A stretch of 64,000 bases of DNA, from the NCBI RefSeq assembly GCF_950295315.1, contig NC_080172.1, positions 113,709,267 through 113,773,266 of the forward strand, written 5' to 3'. Of this stretch, positions 42,626 through 54,129 are shown in pieces. This DNA is from Erinaceus europaeus. Its lineage: Eukaryota > Chordata > Mammalia > Eulipotyphla > Erinaceidae. The position numbers were made by a program, and so were the translations under genes. Each line of letters starts with the position of its first letter. Within the stretch, counting starts at the first letter, position 1. A model generated the notes under the pieces. That model had not been told where the DNA came from and did not search any database. It was given only the letters and a program-made list of their open reading frames with translations.

Positions 42626-43015
42626 TTTAATCCCAATTTGATCATCTAGAGTCAGTCCTAGATATATATTTTTTTAATTCCCTTGTGATTCTAATGTGCA
42701 ACCAGAAATGAGAACTACTGAGAAAGCTCCTTGCTTACAAAGCAAGAACTGAAATTCTGAGAACAAGCTGTCCGATGAGTAATTAAGGAGCAAGAGTGCT
42801 AGAGTCAGACAGGACTGGCCTGGGTCCTAGCACTGCTCTCTTCCTAGCTGAGAAATTAGAGGTGATTGCTTTACCTCCCTGAGCCCCAGTAGTCCTCATC
42901 TCTGTAGCAGGTACAGTAAGAACCATTCCACTGGGTCCTTAGATAAAAGGAATGTCTATGTGGAAATGAAGTGGTGAGGAGCATGGAGCAGTGTTCTAAG
43001 AAAGGCATATTTTGT
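42626..43015. other. unique DNA
   Basis: Nothing recognised. Confidence 0.45.
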
Positions 43016-43178
43016 GGCCTGGGAGGTGGCACAGGATAAGCATACATTAGACTTTCAAGCATGAGGTCCTGAATTTGAGTGTCAGCATTGCATGTGCCAG
43101 AGTGATGCTCTGGTGTTCTCTCTTTTCCTCTGTCTCTCTCCCTTCTTTCCTCTTTCATAAATTAAAAAAAAATCTTGA
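43016..43178 (+). mobile_element. SINE-C
   Basis: Head GGCCTGGGAGGTGGCACAGG, ACTTTCAAGCATGAGGTCC, degenerate B box GAATTTGAGTGTC, CAGAGTGATGCTCTGG and end CTTTCATAAATTAAAAAAAA. Confidence 0.9.
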
Positions 43179-43181
43179 AAT

Positions 43182-43225
43182 GAAAGAGAGAAAGAAAAAG
43201 AGAGAGAGAGAAAGAAAGAAAGAAA

Positions 43226-43278
<53 letters not shown>

Positions 43279-43288
43279 AAAGAAAGGA
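43182..43288. repeat. (AAAG)n microsatellite
   Basis: GAAA/GA repeats that continue the A-tail of the SINE-C, up to the next SINE-B. Confidence 0.93.
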
Positions 43289-43498
43289 AGAGCAGGTTGG
43301 TGGTGGTGCACCTGGTTGAGCACACATTACAATGTGCAAGAAGCCAAATTAGAGCCCCCAGTCCCCACCTTCAGGGGGAAAGCTTTGCAAGTGGTGAAGC
43401 AGTGTTGCAAGTGTCTCTCTCCTATCACCCCCTTCCCTCTGGATTTCTGTCTGTTTCTACCCAGTAAATAAATAAAAAAAGTAAAAAAAAAAAAAAAA
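43289..43498 (+). mobile_element. SINE-B
   Basis: AGCAGGTTGGTGGTGGTGCACC to CTACCCAGTAAATAAATAAA and a 16-base A-run. Sits in the tail of the SINE-C/microsatellite block. Confidence 0.9.
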
Positions 43499-43595
43499 CA
43501 GAGGGGAGAAAGAACAAAAGAAAGGATAAAAGAATGAAAGGAGGAAAGAATGAAAGAAAGGAGAAAAGAAAGAAGAAAGAGAGAGAGAGAGAGAT
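43499..43595. repeat. purine-rich low-complexity DNA
   Basis: GAAAGGA-type repeats ending in (GA)n, extending the SINE-B tail. Confidence 0.8.
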
Positions 43596-44308
43596 CTTTC
43601 AGCTAGTACATAGACTCTAGCCACAAGCATACAGTGGACCAAAAATCAGTGATCCTTGGAAGAGATTGGTGGCGCTTGAATTGTGTGCCAATATCACCTG
43701 GGTGCAACACAGAATTCAACCTCCCAGCTGAGGCTCAGACAGCTTTAGGGCCCTCACCCTGGTGAATTCAGCTGCCTGTTGGTGGAATGAACCATCCTCC
43801 CTGGGGAATGTCTCAAATCTCAATCTTCAAGAAGAATCTTAGAAGCTAAATGAGTCTACATGAGTTCTTTTTGAAGGCTTCAATGGCTCAGTGCCTTTCA
43901 ACACTGATACCCTCAAGCTCTTAGGCTAGATGTGATCTGAAGGAGACAAAGGCAATTTAGAAGGAAGCGTCTTAGAAGAAATATTAATCTGGTACTTGAG
44001 ACATCTGGAAAGACGTGCGGAGTGGAGTCCATGTTTTCATGAGCAGATAATTCCCTAAAATTGGATTAAAACTGCTGTCTCTTGTCAAAACTGACTCATC
44101 TAGTAATTTAAAAAAAAACTTCCTGATTTTCCAAGCCTCAGCTATGATGACAGATCATTGTTAGCAGTCAATTATTTATTCCTAAAGTTACAGACCAGCT
44201 ACCCTGCAGAAAACAAGGTGGTTCTTCATTGAATACATCAAAGGGAAAAGACCAGCTCTAGTCCACCTGACTCCTGCTGCAGTCACAGTTCCTGGGCTCC
44301 TCTCTTTA
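43596..44308. other. unique DNA
   Basis: Repeat-free 0.7 kb. No gene signature. Confidence 0.5.
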
Positions 44309-44652
44309 CTTTTTTCTTAGTTGATTTAGTAATGATTAATAAGACTGTAAGATCACAGGGGCACAATTCCACACAGTTCCTACCACCAGACATCTGTGTC
44401 CCATCTCCTCCATTGGAAGCATCCCTATTTTTTATCCCTCTGGGAGTATGGACCAAAATTGGTCTTTATGGAATGCACAAGGTGGGAGGTCTGACTTCTT
44501 TAATAGCTTCTCCTCTGGACACAGATGTTGGCAGGTGGATCTATACCCTCAGCATGCTTTTATCTTTCCCTAGTGGGGCAGGGCTCTGGAGAGGGGAGAT
44601 GAGGTTCTGGGACACATTGGTGATGTCATCTCCCCTGCACTCTTCTTAAAGG
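44309..44652 (-). mobile_element. old L1 3' end
   Basis: GATTTAGTAATGATTAATAAG, GTCCCATCTCCTCCATTGG, GGGAGTATGGACCAAAATTGG, TTTCCCTAGTGGGGCAGGGC. Confidence 0.82.
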
Positions 44653-44927
44653 TGATATTTATTCCAAAGGATGAGTTGATAATAGTTCTAGTCATGAGAA
44701 TTATCGTCAGACATTTCTATAAGATCACTAGGGTTATATTTCTGACAAATGCAATTTCACTGTGTCCTTGCCCCCAAGAATCAGATTCCACTTTTCTAAT
44801 TAGCAACAGAGTAGAGAGTAGAGGAAAGAATCAAGCCCAAGAGCTTCACATGCAGGAGAAGCCACAGCCACAGTGTCTACACCAGAGACTTGCAGTAACA
44901 TCAGTGTTGAAAAGAGTGTCAAGGGCA
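44653..44927. other. unique DNA
   Basis: Nothing recognised. Confidence 0.4.
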
Positions 44928-45057
44928 GGGGTAGATAGCATAATGGTTATGCAAAGAGACTCTCATGCTTGAGGCTCCAAAGTCCCAGGTTCAATCCCCT
45001 GTACCACCATAAGCCAGAGCTGAGCAGGGTTCTGGTAAAAAAAGTAAAAATAAAAGT
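44928..45057 (+). mobile_element. SINE-D
   Basis: GGCAGGGGTAGATAGCATAATGG head, ATGCTTGAGGCTCCAAAG, B box GGTTCAATCCCC, GCTGAGCAGGGTTCTGG and A-rich end. The cleanest SINE-D body in the window. Confidence 0.9.
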
Positions 45058-45211
45058 GTCACTAGAAATCCCTGGTAACAGTCACTTGCCATTGACACAC
45101 TGGTTGAGAAGGATATAGATAAGAGATCTCTCAGCTTCCTCCACTTTAATTTGATGGGAATTGTCTCCAGTATTACAGTACTACTGGACATGACTTTCCT
45201 TTGGCCATAAC

Positions 45212-45586
45212 TGCCGGGAGAGCCTGAGGGTGCTTCTTCCCGAGCAAGTGCTCTCTGGGTTGGAGAGAACTCGACTAGAGCCAACCTAGGCTGCTGCGTG
45301 GGAGAGGGATCAGGAACTCGTGCTGGGCTAGCGTCGCAGGAGAGAGACTCTGGGACTCTCGGAGCCAGAAGGCAATTCCAAGTGTGTTTAATCAGAAGAG
45401 CAACTGTATTTATACTGGCCAAGTAGCGTGAAAACAGGATTTGACGTAGAGAGTGTGGAGCAAAAAGAGAATGTGACCCAGTGGGGATTAAACCAATGCC
45501 CTGCAGGCAGGATGGTTCTTAGGTAACAGTGGTTGTGTAAAAAGACCATAGCATTAAGTAGGGGGAAGCTGGCATACTGCCCAACA
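45212..45586 (-). mobile_element. solo ERV-T short-form LTR, 375 bp
   Basis: Minus strand TGTTGGGCAGTATGCC to GGCTCTCCCGGCA. AGTATAAATAC (TATA-like) and GATTAAACACAC (ATTAAA) are kept in order. Flanked by CATAAC (45206-45211) and CATGAC (45587-45592), a 6-bp duplication with one difference. Confidence 0.93.
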
Positions 45587-46222
45587 CATGACATGGAGTT
45601 GATGGTAAAGATACTTTCGAAATGGGAATATCTTGTGACAATGTTGGCAATCTAAATGCTGTATAATAAAGTCAGGAATGTACTGATATGTCTTCAGTGG
45701 AAGAAAAAAGAAAGTTATTCTCAGGCATTTTGAGTTATTTAGTTCATCTTTTAAAGTCAGCTCAGATAAAAAGGCACCAGATAAGAGTACTGCTCAATTC
45801 TGCTTCCTCGCCAGCTCTAAGCGTGTCAAAATTCTGATTCACTCCTGAATATTCAGGGCTGTACACACAGAGTCAGGCACACAGGTAGGGCTCCATCAGT
45901 GTGTGTTCACTATTTGTAAAACAGACCCACACATCTGTACAAAACACTGATGTAGGCAATTGACTTGCCTCATATTTCTGAGACATTGGTGCCAGAGATT
46001 GGGGAAGTCATTTGAAATCGAAATTTAGTTGGCTTCTGAACAATGTATGTACAAAAAAAAATTACAGTGGAGACCAATTGTATGCATGACTTCCCACTTC
46101 TGTGTGTAGCAATGTTACCTTGCTAGCTTGAAATTATCTGTGCTCAGAGTATTGACACTATGGAAATTGACAAGTGCTACAAGTTACAGCTCTTACTATA
46201 CGAGGACAGAGGTGATTAAATA
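45587..46222. other. unique DNA
   Basis: No repeat or gene recognised. Confidence 0.5.
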
Positions 46223-46745
46223 CTTCTTCTTCTAGCGTTTGCCCTTCTTCCGTAGCCAGTCAACAGCATCAGGTTGAGCCTGATGTAAAGTTTCGAGACC
46301 TCCTTTGAATCTGGAGAGGTGGCAGTCATTGACTATGTGGGTCATAGTCTGTCTGTAGCCGCAGGGGCAGTTCGGGTCGTCTCTGGCTCCCCAGTGATGG
46401 AACATAGCGGCGCACCGGCCATGGCCTGTTCGATAGCGATTGAGGAGGGCCCAATCATAACGTGCTAGGTCAAAGCCGGGTTGACGTTCGCAGGGGTCTG
46501 TGACGAGGTGTTTGTTCTTTACCTCAGGTGACTGCCAACTCTGTTTCCAAGAGTCTGGAACAGAGAAGTTCAGTGTAGGCGTAGGGGACCAGATTGGGTG
46601 ACGAGACGTCAAGCGTTGGACAGGGTGGGTGAAGATATCCACGTATATTGGCAGGTCCAGTCGAGCGTAGACGTGGGAAATGAACTTAGATGATGCCGCA
46701 TCCCGACGAATATCTGGCGGGGCGATGTTGCTAAGAACTGACAGC
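46223..46745 (-). mobile_element. Jockey/CR1-like LINE, 5'-truncated, copy 2
   Basis: Aligned with copy 1 over 514 bp (46232-46745 against 15216-15729) with 22 substitutions by my count and no indel, mostly transitions and many at CpG. The 3' end again is TAG followed directly by AAGAAGAAG. Truncated further at its 5' end than copy 1. No convincing target duplication; at most a 3-base ATA at both edges. Confidence 0.9.
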
Positions 46746-46756
46746 ATACCACTCAT
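46232..46756 (-). pseudogene. reverse transcriptase C-terminal fragment, open frame of 174 codons
   Basis: Apart from the first few residues (flank-derived), the frame matches the last 170 residues of copy 1: VLSNIAPPD, the FDLARYDWALLNRY block, CPCG and HIVNDC motifs. About 15 residues differ from copy 1. That 15 of 22 changes are non-synonymous fits neutral decay after insertion. The RT catalytic box is not included. Confidence 0.85.
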
Positions 46757-46820
46757 TCCTGGGTATTTGAAACTTGGAACTTTTATATGGATGTTAATTT
46801 TTATATGTAAGAGATTCTTT

Positions 46821-47026
46821 AAAATTATTTATTTATTTACTATCAGATAGAGACAGAAATTGAGAGGGGAGGGGGAGATAGAGAGGGAGAGAGACAGAGA
46901 GACACCTGCAGACCTGCTTCACCACTCGTGAAGATTTCCCCCTGCAGATGGGGGCCAGGGGCTTGAACCTAGGTCCTTGAGTACTGTAGCATGTGTGCTC
47001 AACCAAGTGTGCCAACACCCAGCCCA
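46821..47026 (-). mobile_element. SINE-B
   Basis: TTATTTATTTATTTACTATCAG, hairpin CACTCGTGAAG, head end GCCAACACCCAGCCC. Confidence 0.92.
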
Positions 47027-47097
47027 GTAACATGTTTTCTCTATCAAGAGAGCCACCGTCTAGCCCCCAGATTATTTTCTTTTAATTTAGATTCTGC

Positions 47098-47302
47098 TTT
47101 TTAATGTTTTTATTTATTATTAGACAGAGACAAAAAGTAATTGAGTGGGGGAGACAGAGAGATAGAGAAATAGAGATACATCTGCAGCCCCTGCTTCACT
47201 GTTCCTGAAGCTTTCCCCCTGAAGATGGGCCTGGGAATTTGAACCTGCAGCCTTTCGCACTGCAATGTGTGTGCTTAACCAGGTGTGCCACTACCTGGCC
47301 CC
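47098..47302 (-). mobile_element. SINE-B with 8-bp target duplication
   Basis: TTTTTATTTATTATTAGACAG to CCACTACCTGGCCCC. Flanked by AGATTCTG. Confidence 0.91.
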
Positions 47303-47365
47303 AGATTCTGTTTATTTATTTATTTTTTTACCACAAATACTAATAGATTTTTCTTCTTTCTTTCT

Positions 47366-47570
47366 TTAACTTCTTTATTGGGGAATTAATGCTTTACATT
47401 TGACAGTAAATACCATAGTTTGTACATGCATAGCATTTCCCAGTTTTCCACATAATAATACAACCCCCACTAGATCCTCTGCCATCCTTTTTGGACTTGT
47501 ATTCTCCCCCTCCACACAACAGTCTTTTACTTTGGTGCAATATACCAATTCCAGTTCAGCAAAAAGAAAG
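47366..47570 (-). mobile_element. young L1 3' end fragment
   Basis: CTTCTTTATTGGGGAATTAATG, CATTTGACAGTAAATACC, CTAGATCCTCTGCCATCC. Matches the last about 200 bases of the L1 at 31872-34560. Confidence 0.9.
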
Positions 47571-47677
47571 CATTCATTCACCATACTGCAAATAGACATC
47601 TAAGCTCCCTTTCTACCCTAAAATTGCTTTTCTTGGCTGCTCTATTCTTACTTTTTTGTTCCTGATTATTAAACATT

Positions 47678-47855
47678 TTTTTTATTTCTTTATTAGGAAA
47701 TTAATGCTTTATATTCAACAGTAAATGCAATAATTTGTACATGCACAACATTTCCCAGTTTTCCATATAACAGTACAACCCCCACTAGGTCCTCTGTCAT
47801 CCTTTCACTAATCATTTTGTCCCACTAGATCTTCTGTCATCCTTTCATTAATCAT
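47678..47855 (-). mobile_element. second young L1 3' end fragment with 41-bp duplication
   Basis: TATTAGGAAATTAATGC to CTAGGTCCTCTGTCATCC. Near its end the text CTGTCATCCTTTCA(C/T)TAATC is repeated in tandem (about 47795 and 47835). Confidence 0.85.
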
Positions 47856-48465
47856 TTTGTCCTGCTTTATATCTTAACTTTCAGCTAACTTGCAGATGCT
47901 ACTATGATTCCATCCTGACTTCCCTGGACAGGCAACCTTGCCAGTATGTCCCAGAACCTCACCTCTCCAGAGACCTGCCCCACTCGGGAAAAATAGAAAT
48001 TGGCTGGGGCTATGGATCCACCTGTCAACATCAGTGTTCAGTGGAGAAGCAGTTAGAGAAGCCAGAACTCCCACCTTCTGCTCCCCATAAGGAATTTTGG
48101 TCCATACTCCCAGTGTGGTAGAAATGGTAGGGGAAGATAACCAAAGGGCTCTGAATTCCAATTCCATCGGGACCTGGAAAGAGAAGAGGGAAAAAGGAAA
48201 GACATTCAGAAGTAGTAATAGGTGTAGGTATGACTTAAAAAGGAAGAGAAAGTAGGACTCAAGAAAAAAAGGGGGGCAAATATATACAAATATAGACAGT
48301 TATATAAACAGAAGTCAACCCTTATCAGCAACCTTGGGAGAACTGCTGTATCTTTCAATGGAGGGACTGGGGATCCAGAACTCTGGTGGTGGGAATAGTG
48401 CAGAATTATACCCATCATTTTATAATTTTGTAAATCAATACTAAGTCATTAATAAAATCAATTTT
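47856..48465 (+). mobile_element. old L1 3' end
   Basis: TTCCATCCTGACTTCCCTGG, GGTCCATACTCCCAGTG, CTCTGGTGGTGGGAATAGTGC, ends CATTAATAAAATCAATTTTAAAAG (split). Confidence 0.86.
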
Positions 48466-48678
48466 AAAAGCAAAGGAAAATAAATAAAGAAGTAACATTC
48501 AGTAACAATGATGATGGTGGCATGGGAGGAGGATAGAGAAGGCGGGCATGGGGGTGGGAGTAAAAGGAATAATGAAGTTTGGTTCACAACGTTGAGTTAA
48601 TGGGCTGCTTTGGGTCAGGAGCTCATTCTTAGGTCAATCAGTTGTGTGGGGTGGAGAGATCATGATAATTGAAATACA

Positions 48679-48880
48679 GAGGCCTGGTCATGGTGCAGCT
48701 GGTTGAGCATACAAGTTCCAGTGTGCAAGGACCCAAGTTGGAGTGCCTAATGCCCACCTGCAGGAGGAAAGCTTCACAAGTGATCAAGCAGTGTTACCAG
48801 TTTCCTTGTCTCCCTATCACCCTCTCCCTCTTGATTTCTCACTGTGTCTATCCAATAAATAGATAAAAATAATACAGAGA
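48679..48880 (+). mobile_element. SINE-B
   Basis: GAGGCCTGGTCATGGTGCAGC to CTATCCAATAAATAGATAAAAA. Confidence 0.89.
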
Positions 48881-49212
48881 GACAGAGGGAGAGAGGATGG
48901 AAATGCAGACCTGCAATTGTAGGAAGGAACTCTCTCCTATTTAGCTAGTTTTCCTCCTGTCAATACAGAAATGAGTCCATCATGTATTCCTAGCACTAAA
49001 AGTTGCAAACTCTCATGCACACAATCTCTATTAGTTTTTTTTAAGTGATTTTCTGAAAAGGAAAGACTTAGAAAAAAACCCCAAAAGCCCAGGAGAATGA
49101 TTTGTCCTCCCAAGACACAGAATTAGTTAGCATATGAGTGGTAACATCTTAATCGCTTAGTAGGTGAGCACATGGCTCCTTCAGGTACTTGGATGTTGTT
49201 TTCGCTGGACTA
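48881..49212. other. unique DNA
   Basis: Nothing recognised. Confidence 0.45.
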
Positions 49213-49221
49213 TGTTGTTTT

Positions 49222-49631
49222 CCCCGGGCTGGCTTCACGGGCCGGTAACAGACGACCAGGGACTCATGGTTGATCTGTAGGCAGTATCTCTTTATTCATG
49301 CAGGACGCAGCACAATCTAAGACGAGCTAAGCTAAACTCAAGTACTCTAAAACTCACAATGCTGTCTTTATATATACTTGCCAAGTAGGGTGGAAACAGG
49401 ATGTGACATAGAGAGGGTGGAGAGAAAAGTGACTGGTGAAAATCAGAGTGTGACAAGGAGGGGGCAGAGCAGTCAAGAATCCTATCACTGAACCACCAAT
49501 GCCCTGGAGGGAGGGTGGTGCTTGTTAACAGTGGTTATGTAAATAGAATGCAGTGGTTATGTAAATAGAATAGTGTTAAGCAGGGGGGATTTAAACCAAA
49601 TGAAACAGAAGGGGTCTCATGCATACCAACA
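49222..49631 (-). mobile_element. ERV-T solo LTR, same subtype as 22504-22901
   Basis: Minus strand TGTTGGTATGCATGAG to CCAGCCCGGGG. AATAAAG near 49288 and TATATA near 49371 keep the spacing of the relative. A 24-bp tandem repeat AGTGGTTATGTAAATAGAAT (20 bases shown) is present at 49530-49572. The outer + strand left edge is blurred, and no target duplication was found. Confidence 0.85.
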
Positions 49632-49997
49632 CTTGGACTGCCCTTCTTCTTGGTAGGTAAATAGGTAGAAATCTTCCAGCTAATTTGGAGCTACCCTGGT
49701 TAATAAATTCTAATTTGGAAAAGAGTCTGTTGTAAGAAATTGCCTGGGAGTCAAAGTGTCTGAGGTCAAATCCCAACTATATGAGAGAAGTGGAGGGAAG
49801 CCCATTTAAAATACTTGGAGTGTAGGAAAAAAAGTATGTTGCCTCTGACTTTTCTGGGTAACTGATACTAGTTCTCAAGCCATAAACATTTTGTAGCTTG
49901 TCTCACCTGAATACATTCAGCTAAATAGACCTCAGCAAGCTATAAAATTGGTTCTCTTCAAGGCAGTCATAGTTCTTGAGACCAATAGCCCCAAATT
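49632..49997. other. unique DNA
   Basis: Nothing recognised. Confidence 0.45.
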
Positions 49998-50080
49998 CTC
50001 TCTCTCTCTCTCTCTCTCTCTCCCTCTCTCCCTCTCTCCTTCTCTCCCTCTCTCCCTCTCTCTCTCTCTCCCTCCCTACT
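49998..50080. repeat. (CT)n-rich microsatellite
   Basis: CT/CCCT repeats, lying at the tail of the reverse SINE-A that follows. Confidence 0.93.
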
Positions 50081-50083
50081 TGC

Positions 50084-50385
50084 CTCCAGGGTTCTCACTG
50101 GGGTTCATTGCCAACACTATGAATCCACTGCTTCTGGCAGTCATATTCCCCCACTTTTTTTTCCTTCATTTTTTCCCATTTTGTATTGGTTAGGACAGAG
50201 AGACACAGAGGAGGGAAGATTAATTAGATGATAGATAGATAGATAGACAGACGGATAGATAGACAGACACCTGCAGACCTGCTTCACCACTTGTGAAACA
50301 AACTCCACCCCCTGCAGGTGGGGAACAGGGATCCTTGTGCTTCGTGCTATGAGTGCTTAACTGGGTGTGCTATGGCCTAGGCCCC
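50084..50385 (-). mobile_element. SINE-A long form
   Basis: 3' module CCTCCAGGGTTCTCACTGGGG to CACTGCTTCTGGC, then a (GATA)n expansion at 50228-50268, hairpin, and a shortened head without a clear B box. Confidence 0.88.
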
Positions 50386-51029
50386 TAGCTCCAAATTCTC
50401 ATTGAGATCCTAGAATCCTCTGAGTCTTTGATGATCTGTTTCCCTTGGGTTTTCAGTCTTTGTGTGAGCTGCAGATGGTCTGCAGCCTGTGTTTCTTTCC
50501 CCAGCCTTCTGGGTGATGAAGCAATGTGTGGGTAGTTTCAATTTGTTCTTGTCTGTATTTATTGAGGACCCACTAAGTGCAGGAACCATCCTGCAGGTGT
50601 TTTCTGAGCCCTTCTAGTCAATGTTTGTTAATATACACAAGCTCTAATCCTTCCCGCATGTCCATATGGCAGTGCCTTCCAGAGATTCCTGCTGAAAGCA
50701 GAAGATGCCTATTTTCATGATTGGCAACCCAAATCATGTGGAGTGTGTTTAGTTAAGACAACTCCTCTCAGAGGGGATTTGTGGAAGACAGGGCCATGGA
50801 TCCTTTAAGAGGCCTTACAAGTGGTGCTCTGACATGTTTGCTAAGTGGTAGGGGTGGGGGTGCCTGAGTGAGCTGTCAAATCAGGACAAAAGCTCACCCT
50901 GGACTGCCGAATCAGGTGACAGCTGTTCCTAGAGCAAATGTGGAACCTGCCTGAGTGGAGGCAATTTCTGCTCCACAGACCAGGGCTTCTAGCTGTAGGG
51001 CATCTCCCGAGCTAGTGAGAAATTCCCTA
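50386..51029. other. unique DNA
   Basis: No repeat or gene recognised. Confidence 0.5.
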
Positions 51030-51212
51030 CCTTAATTTTTTAATTTTTTTATTTGTTATGAATAAGTGATTACAAGATTATAAGATGACAGTGTATACTT
51101 CCACCGCATGCCAACCACCAAAGCTCTGTGTCGCTAGCCTCCCAGCTCTCAGAGGTCACTACCAGAGTTCTCATAAGTCTTAGAGTTAGCTTGCTTATCC
51201 TTTGCTTAGATT

Positions 51213-51250
<38 letters not shown>

Positions 51251-51425
51251 TTCCATTTTTGGCAAGTTCATATAAATCAGATATCTGGATTCCAGTGAAA
51301 ACATCCAGTAGTTGTTTCTCATCTCTTTACTTATTCCACTAAACATCATCACCTTGTCCCAAAGTACTTGATATCATTCATTTTGATTGCAGAGTACTAT
51401 TCCATGGACTCTATATACCACAACT
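51030..51425 (-). mobile_element. older L1 3' part
   Basis: TTTGTTATGAATAAGTG, CACCGCATGCCAACCACC, a CT tract (51216-51248), then antisense ORF2 end (GCAGAGTACTATTCCATGG). The next L1 is inserted in or beside it. Confidence 0.65.
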
Positions 51426-51757
51426 TCTTTTTTTTTAATTTCTTAATTGGGGAATTAATGTTTTACATTCCATAATAAGTACAATAGTTTGTACATACAT
51501 AACATTTGCCGGATTTCCATATAACAATACAACCCCCACTAGGGCTTCTGTCATCCTTTTTGGACCTGTATTCTCCCCACACACACACAAAAGTCTTTTA
51601 CTTTGGTGTAATGTGCCAATTCGAGTTCAGGTTCTACTTGTGTTTTCTCTTCTGAAATTGTTTTTCAACTCTTTCCTGAGAGTGAGAACATCCCATATTC
51701 ATCTTTCTGCTTCTGACTTATTTCACTTAACATGATTTCTTCAAGCTCCATGCAAGA

Positions 51758-52740
51758 TCAGCTGAAAATGGTGAAATCACCATTGTTTTTTTTTTTAGCT
51801 GAGCAGTATTCCATTGTGTATATAGACCACAACTTGCTCAGCCACTCATCTATTGTTGGACCCCTGGGTTGCTTCCAGATTTTGGCTACTACAAATTGTG
51901 CTGCTAAGAACATATATGTACACAGATCCTTTTGGCTGGGTGTGTTGGGTTCCTTAGGATATATCCCCAGGAGAGGAATTGCAGAGTCATAGGGTAGGTT
52001 CACTTCTAGCCTTCTGAGAGTTCTCCAGACTGTTCTCCACAGAGACTGGACCAACTTACATTCCCACCAGCAGTGTAGGAGGGTTTCTTTGTCCCCACAC
52101 CTCTCCAGCATTTGCTGCTGCTACCTTTTCTGATGTATGACTTCCTCACAGGAGTGAAGTGGTATCTCACTGTTGTCTTTATTTGCATTTCTCAGACAAT
52201 CAAAGACCTGGAGCATTTTTTCATGTGTTTCTCAGTCTTTTGGATCTCTTCTATGGTGAATATTCTGTCCATGTCTTCTCCCAGTTTTTGGATGGGGTAA
52301 TTTGTTTTCATGTTGTTGAGTTTGGCAAGCTCTTTATTTATTTTGGTTATCAGCCTCTTGTCTGATGTATGGCATGTAAAGATCTTCTCCCATTCTGTGA
52401 GGGGTCTCTTGGTTTGGGTAGTGGTTTCTTTTGCTATACAGAATCTTTTTAATTTGATGTATTCCCATAATTTTATGCTTGGCTGAGTCTTTGTAATTGG
52501 ATTTGTTTCATTGAAAATGTCTTTAAAATGTATGCAGAAAAGAGTTCTGCCAATATTTTCTTCTAAGCATCTGATAGTTTGTGGTCTAACATCCAAGTCC
52601 CTGACCCACTTGTATTTTATTTTTGTATATGGTGAAATACAGTGGTCCAGTTTCATTCTTCTGCATGTTTCAACCCATTTTTTCCAACACCATTTGTTGA
52701 TGAGACTCATCTTTCCCCATTTAATAGTCTGGGCACCTTG
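51758..52740 (-). pseudogene. L1 ORF2 C-terminal fragment
   Basis: Minus-strand frames 52192-52710 (172 codons) and 51758-52111 (117 codons) carry L1 ORF2 text: KGAQTIKWGKDES-like start, WEYIKLKRFC block, CWWECKLVQSLWRTVW, WLSKLWSIYTMEYCSA. The Cys/His pattern of the L1 C-terminal domain (CWWEC) is partly visible. Frameshifted and dead. Confidence 0.9.
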
Positions 52741-53895
52741 ATTTATGTATATTCAACCAACCTTGCATTCCTTGGATAAGCCCTACCTAGTCATGATGAT
52801 CAATCTTTTTAATATACTGCTGTATCCAGTTGGCTAGAATTTTGTTAAATATTTTAGTATCTATGTTCATCAGAGATGTTGGTCTGTAGTTTTGTTTTTT
52901 GGTTGTACCCCCATATGATTTTGGTATCAGAGTGATGTTGGTTTCATAGAAGCTGTAAGGGAATATTTCTGTATCTTCAATCTTCTGGAAGACTTTTAAA
53001 AGTAGAGGTATTAGTTCTTCTTTGAAGGTTTTGTAGAATTCATTTGTAAAACCATCTGGTCAAGGACTTTTCTTTCTGGGAAGATTTTTGACAAGTGTTT
53101 CAATTTCATTAGCTGTGATTGCTCTGATAATGTTATCTAGTTTATCTTTCTTAATTTTGGAAGTTCGTAAGTATCTAAGAAATCATTCATTTCTTGCAGA
53201 TTGTCTAGCTTTGTGGCATAGAGTTGTTCATAGAAGTCTCACATAATATGTTGAATTTCTGCAGTGTCTGTTTTGATATCTCCTTTTTCATTTATGATCC
53301 TATTTATTTGGTCTTCTCCCTTTTTTGTTTTGTGAGTCTGGTTAAAGGTTTGTCGATTTTGTTCACTCTTTTGAAGAACCAATATTTACTTTCATTGATC
53401 TTTTGTATGCTTTTCTTACTTTCAATGATATTTATTTCTGCCATAACTTTAGTTACTTCTGTCTTTCTGGTTGCTTTAGGGTTCCTTTGATTTTCTTCTT
53501 CTAGGTCTTCAGGCTGTTTATTTGTGCTTTTTCTTATTTCCCAATGTGTGCTTGTATGGCTATGAACTTCCCTCTCAGTACTGCCTTAGTCGTCTCCCAA
53601 ATATTTTGATAGCTTGTGTCTTCATTTTCACTGAACTCTCAAACATTTTGAATTCTTCCTTTATTTCCTCTTTGACCCAGTAGATGTTAAGTAGCATCCT
53701 GTTGAGCTTCCACATTTTGGGACTATTACTAATCTTTTGTTGATTGTTAAGTGTTAGTTTAATTCCACTGTGCTCTGAGAAAATGCTTGGGATGATTACA
53801 ATGTTCTTGAATTTGCTGATGCTGTCTTTGTTGCCTAACTTATGGACTATCCTTGAGAATATCCCATGTGGACTTGATTTGTTCAGTCCTTCAGT
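52741..53895 (-). pseudogene. L1 ORF2 upstream fragment
   Basis: Antisense text from the RT region (translated landmarks near NYRPISL at about 52880 and the SPG block at about 53060) up through the linker to 53895. Numerous stops; endonuclease domain incomplete or absent. Confidence 0.82.
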
Positions 53896-54129
53896 TAAAA
53901 AGAAAAAGAAAAAAGAATTCAGTACAGGTTCCCAAACATTATTAACCATAAACTTACCACCACCACCACCAACATTATTATTATGATTATGATTATGATT
54001 ACTAATGAACTCCTCAATAATATGCTTCATTACCTAGTTTGAGAAAATTTCTGGCCAAGTCACAAGTCAAGGGTACTTGCTGACAGCCTGTCAGTTAGGA
54101 GGGGACTGTCAGCCCTAGTAGCTGAAACA
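53896..54129. other. unique DNA with ATT/GATT low complexity
   Basis: (ACC)n at 53957-53972 and (ATTATG)n-like at 53973-54000. Nothing else recognised. Confidence 0.45.

Larger units (their letters stand above)
51427..53895 (-). mobile_element. young L1, 2.5 kb, 5'-truncated, internally deleted
   Basis: 3'UTR at 51427-51700 (TTAATTGGGGAATTAATG), ORF2 C-terminal part to about 52740, a deletion, then ORF2 reverse-transcriptase and upstream regions to about 53895. The interior deletion begins at almost the same ORF2 position as that of the L1 at 31872-34560. Confidence 0.9.
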
